A stretch of DNA of 64,000 nt from Paenibacillus segetis (lineage in GTDB: Bacteria; Bacillota; Bacilli; Paenibacillales; Paenibacillaceae). Under the pieces are notes generated by a model. That model saw only the letters and a list, made by a program, of their open reading frames with translations, searched no databases and was not told the origin of the DNA. Below are positions 8,745-16,542 of the stretch, piece after piece. The stretch is taken from assembly GCF_014639155.1 (NCBI RefSeq), contig NZ_BMFT01000003.1, forward strand, positions 248,001 through 312,000, given 5' to 3'. A program made the position numbers and the translations under genes. The stretch's first letter is position 1. Every line of letters begins with the position of its first letter.

Positions 8745-10292
8745 CTAGGACTTAATCCATACAACGTCATCTTCTTCTTGACCGTTAACCGGCCACCAAT
8801 GGAAACCATCCTTAGCGAGCAGTTCATCGGCTTCCTCAGGTCCCCATGAACCAGCAGGATAGGAGCTAATGTCGCTTGGGTTTTGTCCCCAAGCTGCCGC
8901 GATTCGATCCACGAACGCCCAAGCGGTCGCTACTTCATCCCAACGCGTGAAGTAAGTGGAATCACCATTCGCCGCATCATGAATAAGGCGCTCATAAGCC
9001 TCAGGTGAGTTAATTCCCACTTGGCAGCTTTGGCAGAATTCCATAGCTAAAGGCTCAATTTTGGATTCGGAACCCGGTTTCTTGGCATTAATCTTAATAT
9101 AAATGCCTTCCATCGGATTCACACGAATAACCAACAGGTTTGGTTCTAGTGTATGCTTCTGACCCAAGTAAACGTTCGTAGGCATTTGTTTGAATTCAAC
9201 AACAACTTCAGTTGTTTTCACAGGTAGGCGTTTGCCAGTTCTAATATAGAACGGAACACCAGCCCAGCGGAAATTATCAACGAGTACTTTAGCCGCAAAA
9301 TATGTTTCCGTATTAGAGTCAGGGGCAACCTTATCTTCCTGACGATATCCTAATAATGATTTGCCTCTACTCTCACCAGGAGCATATTGGCCACGTACCA
9401 CATTCTCCTTCACCTCAGCCGCAGAAGCATATGGACGCAAGGAACGTAGTACTTTCACCTTCTCGTCCCGAATATCTTCCGGGAACAATCGGCTTGGTGC
9501 TTCCATTGCAATCATCGTTAGCATTTGCAGCATATGGTTTTGTCCCATATCACGCAACGCTCCCGAGTGATCGTAATATCCTCCACGCTCTTCGACACCA
9601 ACGGTCTCACTGAGAGTGATTTGAATATTTGCAATGTGTTTATTGTTCCAAAGAGGCTCAAAGAAAGCATTCGCAAAACGGATGACCTCGATATTTTGGA
9701 CCATTTCTTTACCAAGATAATGATCGATCCGGTAGATCTCTTCTTCTTTGAACACTTGGTTCAATTCTTCATTCAGCTTCTGAGCCGACAACAGATCATA
9801 ACCAAATGGCTTCTCAATGACAAGACGGTGCCAACCAGCACTGCTGAGCATGCCACCCTTTTGTAAATTGTATGACACACTTCCGAACAATTCTGGAGAA
9901 AGAGCTAAATAAAATAACCGATTTCCAGGTATTTCAAAGCGTGCTTCCACCGTTTCTGTTAAATCACGCAGTTCATGATATCCATCAATATTGTTAATAT
10001 CAAGTGATTTATAGAAAAAATGCTCAACAAATTGAGTCCAATTTGTAGCATCCTCTACTTTATAACGGCAAAACTCTTCGATTGAACGATGAACATCGTC
10101 TCGGAACTCTTCTTGCGAACGCGGTCTACGCGCCACGCCGATAACCGCAAAATCTTCAGCAAGCTTTCCTTCTTTGTATAGTGAATAAATAGCAGGAAAA
10201 AGCTTACGACGTGCCAAATCTCCAGTTGCTCCGAAAATAAAAAATACCGCTCCAGGTGTCTGCAGTGATTCTAGATTTTGAATATCAGCCAT
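8745..10292 (-). CDS. zwf: Glucose-6-phosphate 1-dehydrogenase
   Basis: The enzyme oxidises glucose 6-phosphate to 6-phosphogluconolactone with NADP+, the entry to the oxidative pentose phosphate pathway. The 515 residues carry the nucleotide site IFGATGDLARRKL near the N-terminus and the catalytic signature RIDHYLGKEMVQN near residue 190, with the substrate-binding lysine in VIEKPFG. GAGGAGCC precedes the ATG. A promoter and a striking block of 11-bp repeats lie upstream and may control it. Confidence 0.97.
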   Translation of the reverse strand: MADIQNLESLQTPGAVFFIFGATGDLARRKLFPAIYSLYKEGKLAEDFAVIGVARRPRSQEEFRDDVHRSIEEFCRYKVEDATNWTQFVEHFFYKSLDINNIDGYHELRDLTETVEARFEIPGNRLFYLALSPELFGSVSYNLQKGGMLSSAGWHRLVIEKPFGYDLLSAQKLNEELNQVFKEEEIYRIDHYLGKEMVQNIEVIRFANAFFEPLWNNKHIANIQITLSETVGVEERGGYYDHSGALRDMGQNHMLQMLTMIAMEAPSRLFPEDIRDEKVKVLRSLRPYASAAEVKENVVRGQYAPGESRGKSLLGYRQEDKVAPDSNTETYFAAKVLVDNFRWAGVPFYIRTGKRLPVKTTEVVVEFKQMPTNVYLGQKHTLEPNLLVIRVNPMEGIYIKINAKKPGSESKIEPLAMEFCQSCQVGINSPEAYERLIHDAANGDSTYFTRWDEVATAWAFVDRIAAAWGQNPSDISSYPAGSWGPEEADELLAKDGFHWWPVNGQEEDDVVWIKS

Positions 10293-10389
10293 GGCTCCTC
10301 ATTCTTTCTATATATAATATAGTGCATATTTATTCAATCCCCATCATTCAGATGAACTTAACTAGCCATCATAGATGTCATGTAATTTT

Positions 10390-10417
10390 ATCATATACTC
10401 TGGGATGATGCTATCAA
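10390..10417 (-). promoter_or_regulatory. Candidate zwf promoter
   Basis: Read on the minus strand, TTGATA (10412-10417) and TATGAT (10390-10395) are separated by 16 bp, a fair sigma-A promoter about 100 bases before the zwf start codon. No expression evidence is available. Confidence 0.45.
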
Positions 10418-10450
10418 ATAAATATCAAAAATAGATGTATTTCGCGAAAA

Positions 10451-10516
10451 TTCATCTAACTTTTATCTAAAATTCATTTAAGTTTCATTTAAGTTTCATT
10501 TAAGATTCATCTAATA
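10451..10516. repeat. Six 11-bp direct repeats upstream of zwf
   Basis: Six units follow each other in perfect 11-bp register with consensus TTCATYTAANN: TTCATCTAACT, TTTATCTAAAA, TTCATTTAAGT twice, TTCATTTAAGA and TTCATCTAATA. Eleven bases is about one helical turn, the spacing used by OmpR/PhoB-type regulators. The array ends 33 bp upstream of the candidate zwf -35 box. Its last unit overlaps the stop codon of the ywmB-like gene. Confidence 0.8.
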
Positions 10517-11308
10517 TTCAATTGTTAGAAGAGGTGAACCCACCGAAATTTCCTGAAGACCCGTATCCGAATTCTGGTGTAGAGCCACTTGAAGTGCAAT
10601 CTTGTGATCACCGCTCATAACAGCCAATGGTAGGCCTGGGACTTCGTAAGAACGACTAAGCGTATTCACATCTTCATAACTCTCCACTAAATGTAAAGGC
10701 TGTATAGTGCTCGATACCTGCTCTTCTATTTGCTGCAACATCTCTCCTTGCGTAGCAGATTCTTGAGGACCACTGATATCTCCAGCATTTACAGTAGACG
10801 ATGTTCCTTGTAAAGCTGCATTCCACTGAACGACAACTCCTTCATCCAGTAGTGAATTACCATAATTATACTGTAAATTATTAAGTGCATCCATACCTTC
10901 CGTTCCTTCAGCTTCCATTCGTAATACGACATAAAGCTGCCCTTTCTCCTGAATCGTAACTGAAAGTTTGGAATGTACTCCGTTCATATCTCCTGTAGCG
11001 TGATATTGATCGTGATCTTGGACTGTATCGAACTTTGGTGAGGATAACCCAAGCCGAGATGACAAGACGCCAGCGGCCTCCTCGGGTGAAAGCAAGGTGT
11101 TCCATTCTCCCTGCCATTTAACTGTTGCGCGAATCGTTCCTTGAACAAATTCATTTCCAATAGCTCTCAATTGGGCCCATTGCTCTCCAGCATCCTCAAT
11201 CGGGTGATCTTTACTGGACTCATTGTTATTCCATTTCCCAAATCCAAGTAGTACACCTGCAGTTAATATAATAATAAGTGCATAAGCTCCTAGCTTCCGC
11301 ATAAACAT
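10511..11308 (-). CDS. YwmB-like exported protein
   Basis: The 265-residue protein has an N-terminal signal anchor (LGAYALIIILTAGVLLGF) followed by an extracytoplasmic domain. It resembles the YwmB family of Firmicutes, whose structure has a TATA-box-binding-like fold but whose function is unknown; YwmB genes often lie near spore and cell-wall genes. AGGAG precedes two possible ATGs six bases apart, and the first is listed. The gene stands between zwf and the lia operon on the same strand, apparently on its own. Confidence 0.6.
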   Translation of the reverse strand: MFMRKLGAYALIIILTAGVLLGFGKWNNNESSKDHPIEDAGEQWAQLRAIGNEFVQGTIRATVKWQGEWNTLLSPEEAAGVLSSRLGLSSPKFDTVQDHDQYHATGDMNGVHSKLSVTIQEKGQLYVVLRMEAEGTEGMDALNNLQYNYGNSLLDEGVVVQWNAALQGTSSTVNAGDISGPQESATQGEMLQQIEEQVSSTIQPLHLVESYEDVNTLSRSYEVPGLPLAVMSGDHKIALQVALHQNSDTGLQEISVGSPLLTIEY

Positions 11309-11403
11309 CCCACTCCTGACCCTGTCAAATCTATCAATCTATGAAATAGGATGTCCTATGAGCTATGATTTTATACTCTGGATTAGATAATACCCACAAA
11401 AAA

Positions 11404-11423
11404 AGACATCCCTCAGGATGTCT
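11404..11423 (-). terminator. Terminator of the lia/psp operon
   Basis: AGACATCC-CTCA-GGATGTCT is a perfect 8-bp hairpin (read on the minus strand) followed by seven T. It closes the operon after liaR. Confidence 0.92.
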
Positions 11424-11466
11424 CTAGATCAGATACAAAAGCTTACTAGCAACTATTATAGTATAA

Positions 11467-12117
11467 TTATTCCGCCAGACCATTTTTATATGCATAAATA
11501 GCTGCCTGTGTGCGATCATCTACACCTAGTTTGGCCAAAATATTAGTCACGTGAAATTTAACCGTTTTGATCCCAATTATTAATTGATCAGCGATATCCT
11601 GATTGGACATGCCCTGCGCTAATAATCTCAGTACATCCATCTCGCGTTCGGTCAGTTCCTCGTAAGCTGGTGTCTCTAATTTGGGTTGACGCAAACGATT
11701 CATCATTTTGGATGCTACTTGTGATTCGAGTACCGATTGTCCACGTGCTGCGGCGCGAATAGCCTCAGCAATTTCAGAAGCACGAGAAGTCTTTAATAAA
11801 TAACTAAATGCTCCGGCTTCGATGACCGGATACATCTTCTCATCATCCAAATAGCTTGTGAGCACAATTACTTTACAATCAGGGTATAATGCCAGTAATT
11901 GTCTTGTAGTTTCAATACCATCCATACCTTCCATGACAAGATCCATGAGTACGACATCAGGTTTATACTCTTGCGCAAGACGGATGCCTTCCTCTCCACT
12001 ACTCGCTTCACCAACAACCTCAATACCATCTTCAGTACCCAACACCGCTGCAAGTCCGATTCTCACCATTTCATGATCATCCACGAGCAGTACTTTAATC
12101 TCCTTGTCCATCTCCAT
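11467..12117 (-). CDS. liaR: LiaR/VraR-type response regulator
   Basis: This NarL-family regulator has a receiver domain (acidic DD at 13-14, phospho-acceptor Asp59 in VLMDL, Lys in LLKTS) and a LuxR-type DNA-binding domain (about 150-216, LTEREMDVLRLLAQGMSNQD). It is the partner of the kinase LiaS and activates the operon under envelope stress. An ORF start at 12144 exists, but the ATG at 12117 has GGGGAG upstream and gives the family length (216 residues). The gene overlaps the end of liaS, so the pair is translationally coupled. Confidence 0.93.
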   Translation of the reverse strand: MEMDKEIKVLLVDDHEMVRIGLAAVLGTEDGIEVVGEASSGEEGIRLAQEYKPDVVLMDLVMEGMDGIETTRQLLALYPDCKVIVLTSYLDDEKMYPVIEAGAFSYLLKTSRASEIAEAIRAAARGQSVLESQVASKMMNRLRQPKLETPAYEELTEREMDVLRLLAQGMSNQDIADQLIIGIKTVKFHVTNILAKLGVDDRTQAAIYAYKNGLAE

Positions 12118-13174
12118 GATTTTGGATCTCCCCACTTTCCTCATTCATCAAAGGTATAGTAATCTCAATCCTGGTCCCCTTACCTAGTGCTGTAACGAAT
12201 TGAATGGACCCCCCGACCTCATGTACGCGTTCCTGCATCGTCGATAAGCCGTAAGACACCTGCTTCTTCTCATCCAATTCAAAACCAATCCCATTATCTC
12301 TAAGTGTAACCTTCACCACGTCTCCCCGCTGATGAATGCGAATTTCCATTTTATCTGCTTTGGCATGACGTAGCGTATTCGACATAGCTTCCTGAATGAT
12401 TCGGAATAGATGATTCTCAATTCCTTTGCCTAGCGTTAACTGCTCATCCATCTCAAGCACAAGTTCCATTGGTACTTTGGTCTTTAGCTCTTTGACTAGC
12501 TCAAGCAACCCTTGGGATAATTCCTTCCCTTCTAAGTAGACAGGGCGCAAATGAAGCAAGAGAGCTCTCATTTCAGATTGAGCAACCGAGGCCATTTCTT
12601 CAATTAGTTCAACTTGAAGCTTGGCTTTCTCAAAATCCCTATCTAATGTTCTCCCGACAGCCGTAGCCGTCATGGATATCGCGAAAAGCTGTTGCGAGAC
12701 TGCATCGTGAAGCTCACGGGCAAGTCGTTGCCTCTCTTCTACAATGGCTGAAACCCTTGCTTGCTCAGCTAATTGAGCGTTATGAGTAGAGAGCCGCTGG
12801 AGTGAGGTAACTTGCTCTTCCCATCGCTTCCCGATCCTCTCCAACTGCTCACCAAGGCGCCCCATCTCGTCTTCACCGAGTTTTGGGACGACGCCGGTCT
12901 GATTTCCTTTTTCCCATTGCAAAAGAGAATCACGCAACACATCAATTTTTCGTTTCGAGCGATATCCTTGTAAAAAACCATAAATTGCACCGATTCCAAC
13001 TAATAATGTTAATAAGGAGAGGCCTGCATGAATCCCTGTTCTCCATGAAGTTGACGGGCTAAAGTATCCATATGTATACAGCACATAAACAACGGCTGCC
13101 AAAATAATAAAAGATAGAAGGATTCCTTCCCGCATGCTTCGAGATAACATATTTACTGATTTCCTCTTCTTCAT
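12095..13174 (-). CDS. liaS: LiaS/VraS-type sensor histidine kinase
   Basis: The 359-residue membrane kinase has two close transmembrane helices (about 17-35 and 50-70) with almost no extracellular loop, as in other intramembrane-sensing kinases. A HAMP-like linker follows. The HisKA_3 motif RLARELHDAVSQQLF places the phosphorylated His at 156. The ATP-binding domain ends with DNGIGFE and a G-rich loop near GLSTMQERV. It detects lipid II-cycle antibiotics and membrane stress with LiaF as inhibitor. AGGAGGA stands before the ATG, and liaF ends 18 bases upstream. Confidence 0.93.
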   Translation of the reverse strand: MKKRKSVNMLSRSMREGILLSFIILAAVVYVLYTYGYFSPSTSWRTGIHAGLSLLTLLVGIGAIYGFLQGYRSKRKIDVLRDSLLQWEKGNQTGVVPKLGEDEMGRLGEQLERIGKRWEEQVTSLQRLSTHNAQLAEQARVSAIVEERQRLARELHDAVSQQLFAISMTATAVGRTLDRDFEKAKLQVELIEEMASVAQSEMRALLLHLRPVYLEGKELSQGLLELVKELKTKVPMELVLEMDEQLTLGKGIENHLFRIIQEAMSNTLRHAKADKMEIRIHQRGDVVKVTLRDNGIGFELDEKKQVSYGLSTMQERVHEVGGSIQFVTALGKGTRIEITIPLMNEESGEIQNHGDGQGD

Positions 13175-13192
13175 TCGGGCGATCCTCCTATC

Positions 13193-13843
13193 TTAATTTA
13201 GTCTTATATCCACATTTCCTACTAAGTAAGAAATAATTATTTTCACTTTTGATTCACTTGTATCATAATTTGGAGATTTCCAATATAAACGATTTAACAT
13301 ACCCGTCTCTTTCTCTTGATCAAAATCAATTTGTCCAAATAATACAAAAGCCTCTATCTCTACTCCATAGTCATCTGGAATGATTAAATCAATATCACCA
13401 ACGATACCATGAAACATGAGTATATTAGATTGACCTTCCTCAATGGCGAGGGACAAGTCAATATCGAGTTCTCCGATCACATGCCACATGCTTGTATTGC
13501 GCAGGGTCCATGGATCGCGATCCCAATGAATGTTAGATGTTATATTTTGTTTCTGTACATGATTTCCTAACGGTTGTGTTTTTCTCACTTTTGCGTAATA
13601 GAATCCTAAAGAAATCATAAGCGTAGCAATCACAAGCATAAAATGATCTAGTAGGATCATTCCCCCGCCCACAGCAAGGAGAATATAGCCTGTCTTTACA
13701 TCCTCACCCTGACGAACCTTATAAATGCCATATGCAATAATAAAGAGGGCAACAATGGTGAAAAAGCCTAGCCATTTGCCAAAAATCATTAGAACCCCAA
13801 GTCCAATTAGAGCTATAGCTAAGAACCTTTTTCGCTTATCCAT
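13193..13843 (-). CDS. liaF: LiaF, membrane inhibitor of LiaRS signalling
   Basis: The 216 residues begin with several hydrophobic helices (about 8-95). A soluble beta-rich C-terminal domain follows, containing DIDLSLAIEEG and DIDLIIPDDYGVE, the signature of cell-wall-active antibiotic response proteins. LiaF holds LiaS silent until envelope stress. GGGAGGTG precedes the ATG. It directly precedes liaS in the operon, as in Bacillus. Confidence 0.9.
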   Translation of the reverse strand: MDKRKRFLAIALIGLGVLMIFGKWLGFFTIVALFIIAYGIYKVRQGEDVKTGYILLAVGGGMILLDHFMLVIATLMISLGFYYAKVRKTQPLGNHVQKQNITSNIHWDRDPWTLRNTSMWHVIGELDIDLSLAIEEGQSNILMFHGIVGDIDLIIPDDYGVEIEAFVLFGQIDFDQEKETGMLNRLYWKSPNYDTSESKVKIIISYLVGNVDIRLN

Positions 13844-13876
13844 GTCGCACCTCCCGTCGGTTCATAAGATTGGAAA

Positions 13877-13909
13877 AGCCATAACGGTATAGTTCATACC
13901 GCATGGCTT
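13877..13909 (-). terminator. Hairpin between pspA and liaF
   Basis: AAGCCAT/ATGGCTT arms with an inner GGTAT/ATACC stem are followed by only four T. It may be a leaky terminator or a processing site that keeps liaFSR expression below that of the pspA genes. Confidence 0.5.
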
Positions 13910-13953
13910 CACCACTTTATAGCATACCATATTGTCTAATTGACGTGAATACG

Positions 13954-14655
13954 TTATTCAGCTGCATCCTCACGTTTTGCAGAACCGTTTAGTTTGGATT
14001 TAAGTGCATCAAGTTGTGCGTCTACCTTCAATTGTTTCTCAGCATCAGCTGGGCTAATGTAGGCTCCAGTAGAGGCTCCACGGTAAGCGATACCTGAAAC
14101 TTCAGCCTCAGCTTCCATTTGCATAATCTTCTCTTCCATGCGGTGGAAACCAAGTGATGCATTGCCGCTCTCAATCGAATGCAGGCTACTTACTTGAGAC
14201 ATTTGCTTTCTAGCTTTTGCCATTTGAGCACGATTCACAAGCTCGTTACGTTTATTACGCAACTTGTAGAACTCGTCTTTCATTTCGTGGAGTTGTTGTT
14301 TCAGTTCCGTTGCTTGAGCTTCGGATTGGGTATGCAAATCATGATATTCAACTTGCTTTTGATCATAATGAATTTTCTCTTCCAGTAACTTACGTGCTAA
14401 TTCCTCCTGGCCATTCTTCAGAGCAACTTCAGCTTGGCTCTCACGTTGAATGGAGATGCGTACAGCTTCATCCAAACGTTGTTTCATTCTGCGCTCGTTG
14501 GCCATTTGTTTCGCCACTGTTACTTCAGCGTCACGGATTTCAACCTCCATATCACGCAGGTACTGGTTAAGCATAACAATTGGTTCTTCCACCTTATCGA
14601 GCAAATCATTTACCGACGCTTTCGTGATATCCTTAATTCTTTTAAATACTCCCAT
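13954..14655 (-). CDS. pspA: PspA/LiaH-family membrane-stress protein (copy 2)
   Basis: The 233-residue protein is a long coiled coil of the PspA/IM30/LiaH family. It starts [20 protein letters not shown] with an amphipathic N-terminal helix and continues through heptad-rich helices. These ESCRT-III-like proteins assemble on damaged membrane. It is the second pspA in this operon. AAGGGAG precedes the ATG, which lies one base before the stop triplet of the pspC-like gene, so the two are coupled. Confidence 0.92.
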   Translation of the reverse strand: MGVFKRIKDITKASVNDLLDKVEEPIVMLNQYLRDMEVEIRDAEVTVAKQMANERRMKQRLDEAVRISIQRESQAEVALKNGQEELARKLLEEKIHYDQKQVEYHDLHTQSEAQATELKQQLHEMKDEFYKLRNKRNELVNRAQMAKARKQMSQVSSLHSIESGNASLGFHRMEEKIMQMEAEAEVSGIAYRGASTGAYISPADAEKQLKVDAQLDALKSKLNGSAKREDAAE

Positions 14656-14656
14656 T

Positions 14657-15154
14657 TTATATTTCTCCCTTCTCGTAGTTAGAGAGCTTTTTACGAAGCT
14701 CTTCTAGTTCTTTTTTCATTGCTTTCTTCTCAATATCTTGCATCATGGAGTCCAGGTTTGATGCATCATTGGATTCAAATCCATTATTTGTTGGTCTTCC
14801 AGCATATCTCGGCTGGCTTTCAAAAGGATTCCCGCCGAATGGATTTCCACCAACTGGTGGACGTTGTCTAAACCGAGGGTCCTCATAGTGCCCTCCTGGA
14901 TTTCCTGATCCGTAAGTATTGTTATATCCGCCATTGTTCCATCCACCGTTAAAATGCGGGTCATGTGGATTGTATGGCTCCTTGGAGATGACCAGAGCGG
15001 CGATAAAGTAAATGAAGATCGTCGTTCCGCCTGTAACTGGAATACTAATTAAAGCTAATACTCGCAATGCGAAGGAACTGAATCCTATTTGCTCTGAAAT
15101 TCCGCCGATCAGACCGCTGATCATTCGGTTTCGTCTAGAACGGTATAATCTCAT
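14657..15154 (-). CDS. PspC-domain membrane protein with coiled-coil tail
   Basis: Residues 1-60 form a PspC domain: [20 protein letters not shown], then a hydrophobic helix [13 protein letters not shown] Gly/Asn/Pro-rich linker (about 65-130) and a charged coiled-coil tail ([20 protein letters not shown]) follow. PspC proteins anchor or tune PspA at the membrane. Here it sits between two pspA genes, with spacings of 1 and 4 bases, so the three should be made together. The linker is low complexity and may be disordered. Confidence 0.85.
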   Translation of the reverse strand: MRLYRSRRNRMISGLIGGISEQIGFSSFALRVLALISIPVTGGTTIFIYFIAALVISKEPYNPHDPHFNGGWNNGGYNNTYGSGNPGGHYEDPRFRQRPPVGGNPFGGNPFESQPRYAGRPTNNGFESNDASNLDSMMQDIEKKAMKKELEELRKKLSNYEKGEI

Positions 15155-15158
15155 TTCC

Positions 15159-15833
15159 TTACTCCTCTCCTTTGTTGTTCAGCTTCTGCTTCAAACGGGA
15201 GAGCTCTTGTTCCAGAGTAGATTGAACCATGGATCCCGCTTGGTTAACGAAATCCTGACCAACCTTCCGTAAATCACGAAGACTGCGTGCTTCCCATTCC
15301 ATATCAGAGACTCGATCTTCCAGACGATTGAACATTTTCGGTACATCTTGCGTACCATAACCGCTCATTCGTTGGTTCATGCGTTGTTGCAAACGGAGAG
15401 TCTCCATTCTTGCGTAGTAGTACTGTCTCTTGCTATAGACTACTTGATATTCGGTTTTCAATTCATGTAATTGATTCTCAAGTTCCTGAAGTGACTCTTG
15501 GCTTTGAGCGTATAGACCAGAATACTGTTCGATCTTTTCCTCATATAGCAACTTTTCTTGTAGGGCCATCTTTGCGAGATGTTCCTCTCCAGCTTTAAGC
15601 GCTAGCAATGCTTGCTCTTCCCGTTTATCTCTCATGACCTTCGCTTGGTCCACTTGTTGCTTCAATTGCTTCGTGTGACCTGCATAATGTTGATGAAGCT
15701 TCTCAGCCTCAGCGATTTCCTGACGAGTCTCGATTAGAAACTGATCAATCAACCGAACCGGATCTTGTGACTGTTCTAACCGTTCATTTAAATTGGCTAC
15801 TGTAATATCACGTACTCGACGAAATACACTCAT
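15159..15833 (-). CDS. pspA: PspA/LiaH-family membrane-stress protein (copy 1)
   Basis: This 224-residue coiled-coil protein is homologous to the pspA downstream but clearly diverged. It starts MSVFRRVRDITVANLNERLE. It likely forms mixed or separate rods on stressed membrane. AGGAGGGAAGAG precedes the ATG. It is the second gene of the operon after the small LiaI-like membrane protein. Confidence 0.92.
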   Translation of the reverse strand: MSVFRRVRDITVANLNERLEQSQDPVRLIDQFLIETRQEIAEAEKLHQHYAGHTKQLKQQVDQAKVMRDKREEQALLALKAGEEHLAKMALQEKLLYEEKIEQYSGLYAQSQESLQELENQLHELKTEYQVVYSKRQYYYARMETLRLQQRMNQRMSGYGTQDVPKMFNRLEDRVSDMEWEARSLRDLRKVGQDFVNQAGSMVQSTLEQELSRLKQKLNNKGEE

Positions 15834-15892
15834 GACATCTCTTCCCTCCTACCTTTCGGTCATTCAACTTAATATCTCCAATTTGTATGCTA

Positions 15893-16189
15893 TTAGTAAC
15901 CTCGACGTCCCTTAAGGGATGAGATCCCATATACAATCAATCCGATTCCGAGCACCGGCACGATAATCCAGGCTAACTTGGAGATCAGGGAAAAGATCCC
16001 GAAGATAAGGACGATCCAGCCGAAAAATGCATTGCCCCGACGAATTCCGTAGTATCCTAAAGCGATAACCAGTACACTAAACAGAATTCCGAAAAGACTT
16101 CCCAACAGTGGGGTTAACTTACCAAGCAGTATCAAAGCTCCAAGGGCAATCAGTACAACAGCGAATCCATTTGGTCGATTTGTTCTCAT
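15893..16189 (-). CDS. LiaI-like small membrane protein, first gene of the lia/psp operon
   Basis: The 98-residue protein has three or four hydrophobic helices (for example VVLIALGALILLGKLTPLL and WIIVPVLGIGLIVYGI) and resembles LiaI or the membrane half of LiaF. In Bacillus, LiaI anchors LiaH at the membrane, and this protein may do the same for the PspA copies. An upstream in-frame start at 16219 exists, but AGGCGGTGAT before the ATG at 16189 is preferred. Confidence 0.7.
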   Translation of the reverse strand: MRTNRPNGFAVVLIALGALILLGKLTPLLGSLFGILFSVLVIALGYYGIRRGNAFFGWIVLIFGIFSLISKLAWIIVPVLGIGLIVYGISSLKGRRGY

Positions 16190-16281
16190 TGATTTATCAC
16201 CGCCTCTCCTATTCCTCAACCTTATGTATTCATTTTAGGTTTAAACTCATTTTTTCAAAACGGACCCCAGACGGTTTTTTA

Positions 16282-16301
16282 ACCTAGACCTAAGTCGAGG
16301 T
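16282..16301. promoter_or_regulatory. Palindrome upstream of the lia/psp operon
   Basis: ACCTAGACCTAAGTCGAGGT is an imperfect 20-bp palindrome about 95-110 bases before the first gene of the operon. It is the only such element in this gap and is a candidate LiaR site. I could not match it firmly to a known LiaR consensus. Confidence 0.4.
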
Positions 16302-16355
16302 GCCTGTCATCCCTAAGGTATACGGGTGATCGAACCACATGGATTCATTTTCACC

Positions 16356-16384
16356 TTTACATTTCAAAAAGCTAGTAATATAAT
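16356..16384 (+). promoter_or_regulatory. Strong promoter ahead of the ArsB/NhaD-type gene
   Basis: TTTACA (16356-16361), a 17-bp spacer and TATAAT (16379-16384) form a near-consensus sigma-A promoter. Transcription should begin near 16391, giving a leader of about 150 bases before the permease gene. Confidence 0.7.
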
Positions 16385-16426
16385 GGTAATTGCACTTTTA
16401 AACTACATACATGAAAGTTATCGGAG

Positions 16427-16448
16427 GAGCCTGCCATGTTGCGGGCTC
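16427..16448 (+). terminator. Hairpin with T run in the permease leader
   Basis: GAGCC and GGCTC arms (with inner GC/GC pairs) are followed by TTTTTGTCTTTTTC. The hairpin lies only about 40 bases after the predicted transcription start and before the gene, so it looks like an attenuator rather than a gene-end terminator. Confidence 0.6.
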
Positions 16449-16465
16449 TTTTTGTCTTTTTCTAA
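16436..16465 (+). CDS. Possible 9-residue leader peptide
   Basis: ATG at 16436 has CGGAGGA seven bases upstream and encodes MLRALFVFF before a stop. The coding part overlaps the attenuator-like hairpin, so ribosome movement on it could open or close the structure. This is a structural reading; no leader-peptide family was recognised. Confidence 0.4.
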   Translation: MLRALFVFF

Positions 16466-16542
16466 CCCATTCGATTAATTTGGACCTCAACATGACAATC
16501 TAATAGGTGACTCCGTGCTTCATACATCTAAGGAGGAGTAGC

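Noticed and set aside
14217-14570. 117-codon plus-strand ORF opposite the second pspA
   Set aside because: It lies antisense to a clear PspA gene, has no ribosome site and no recognisable protein features.
16391-16470. Known riboswitch class in the permease leader
   Set aside because: The leader before the hairpin is only about 35 bases, too short for an aptamer, and no known motif was seen.
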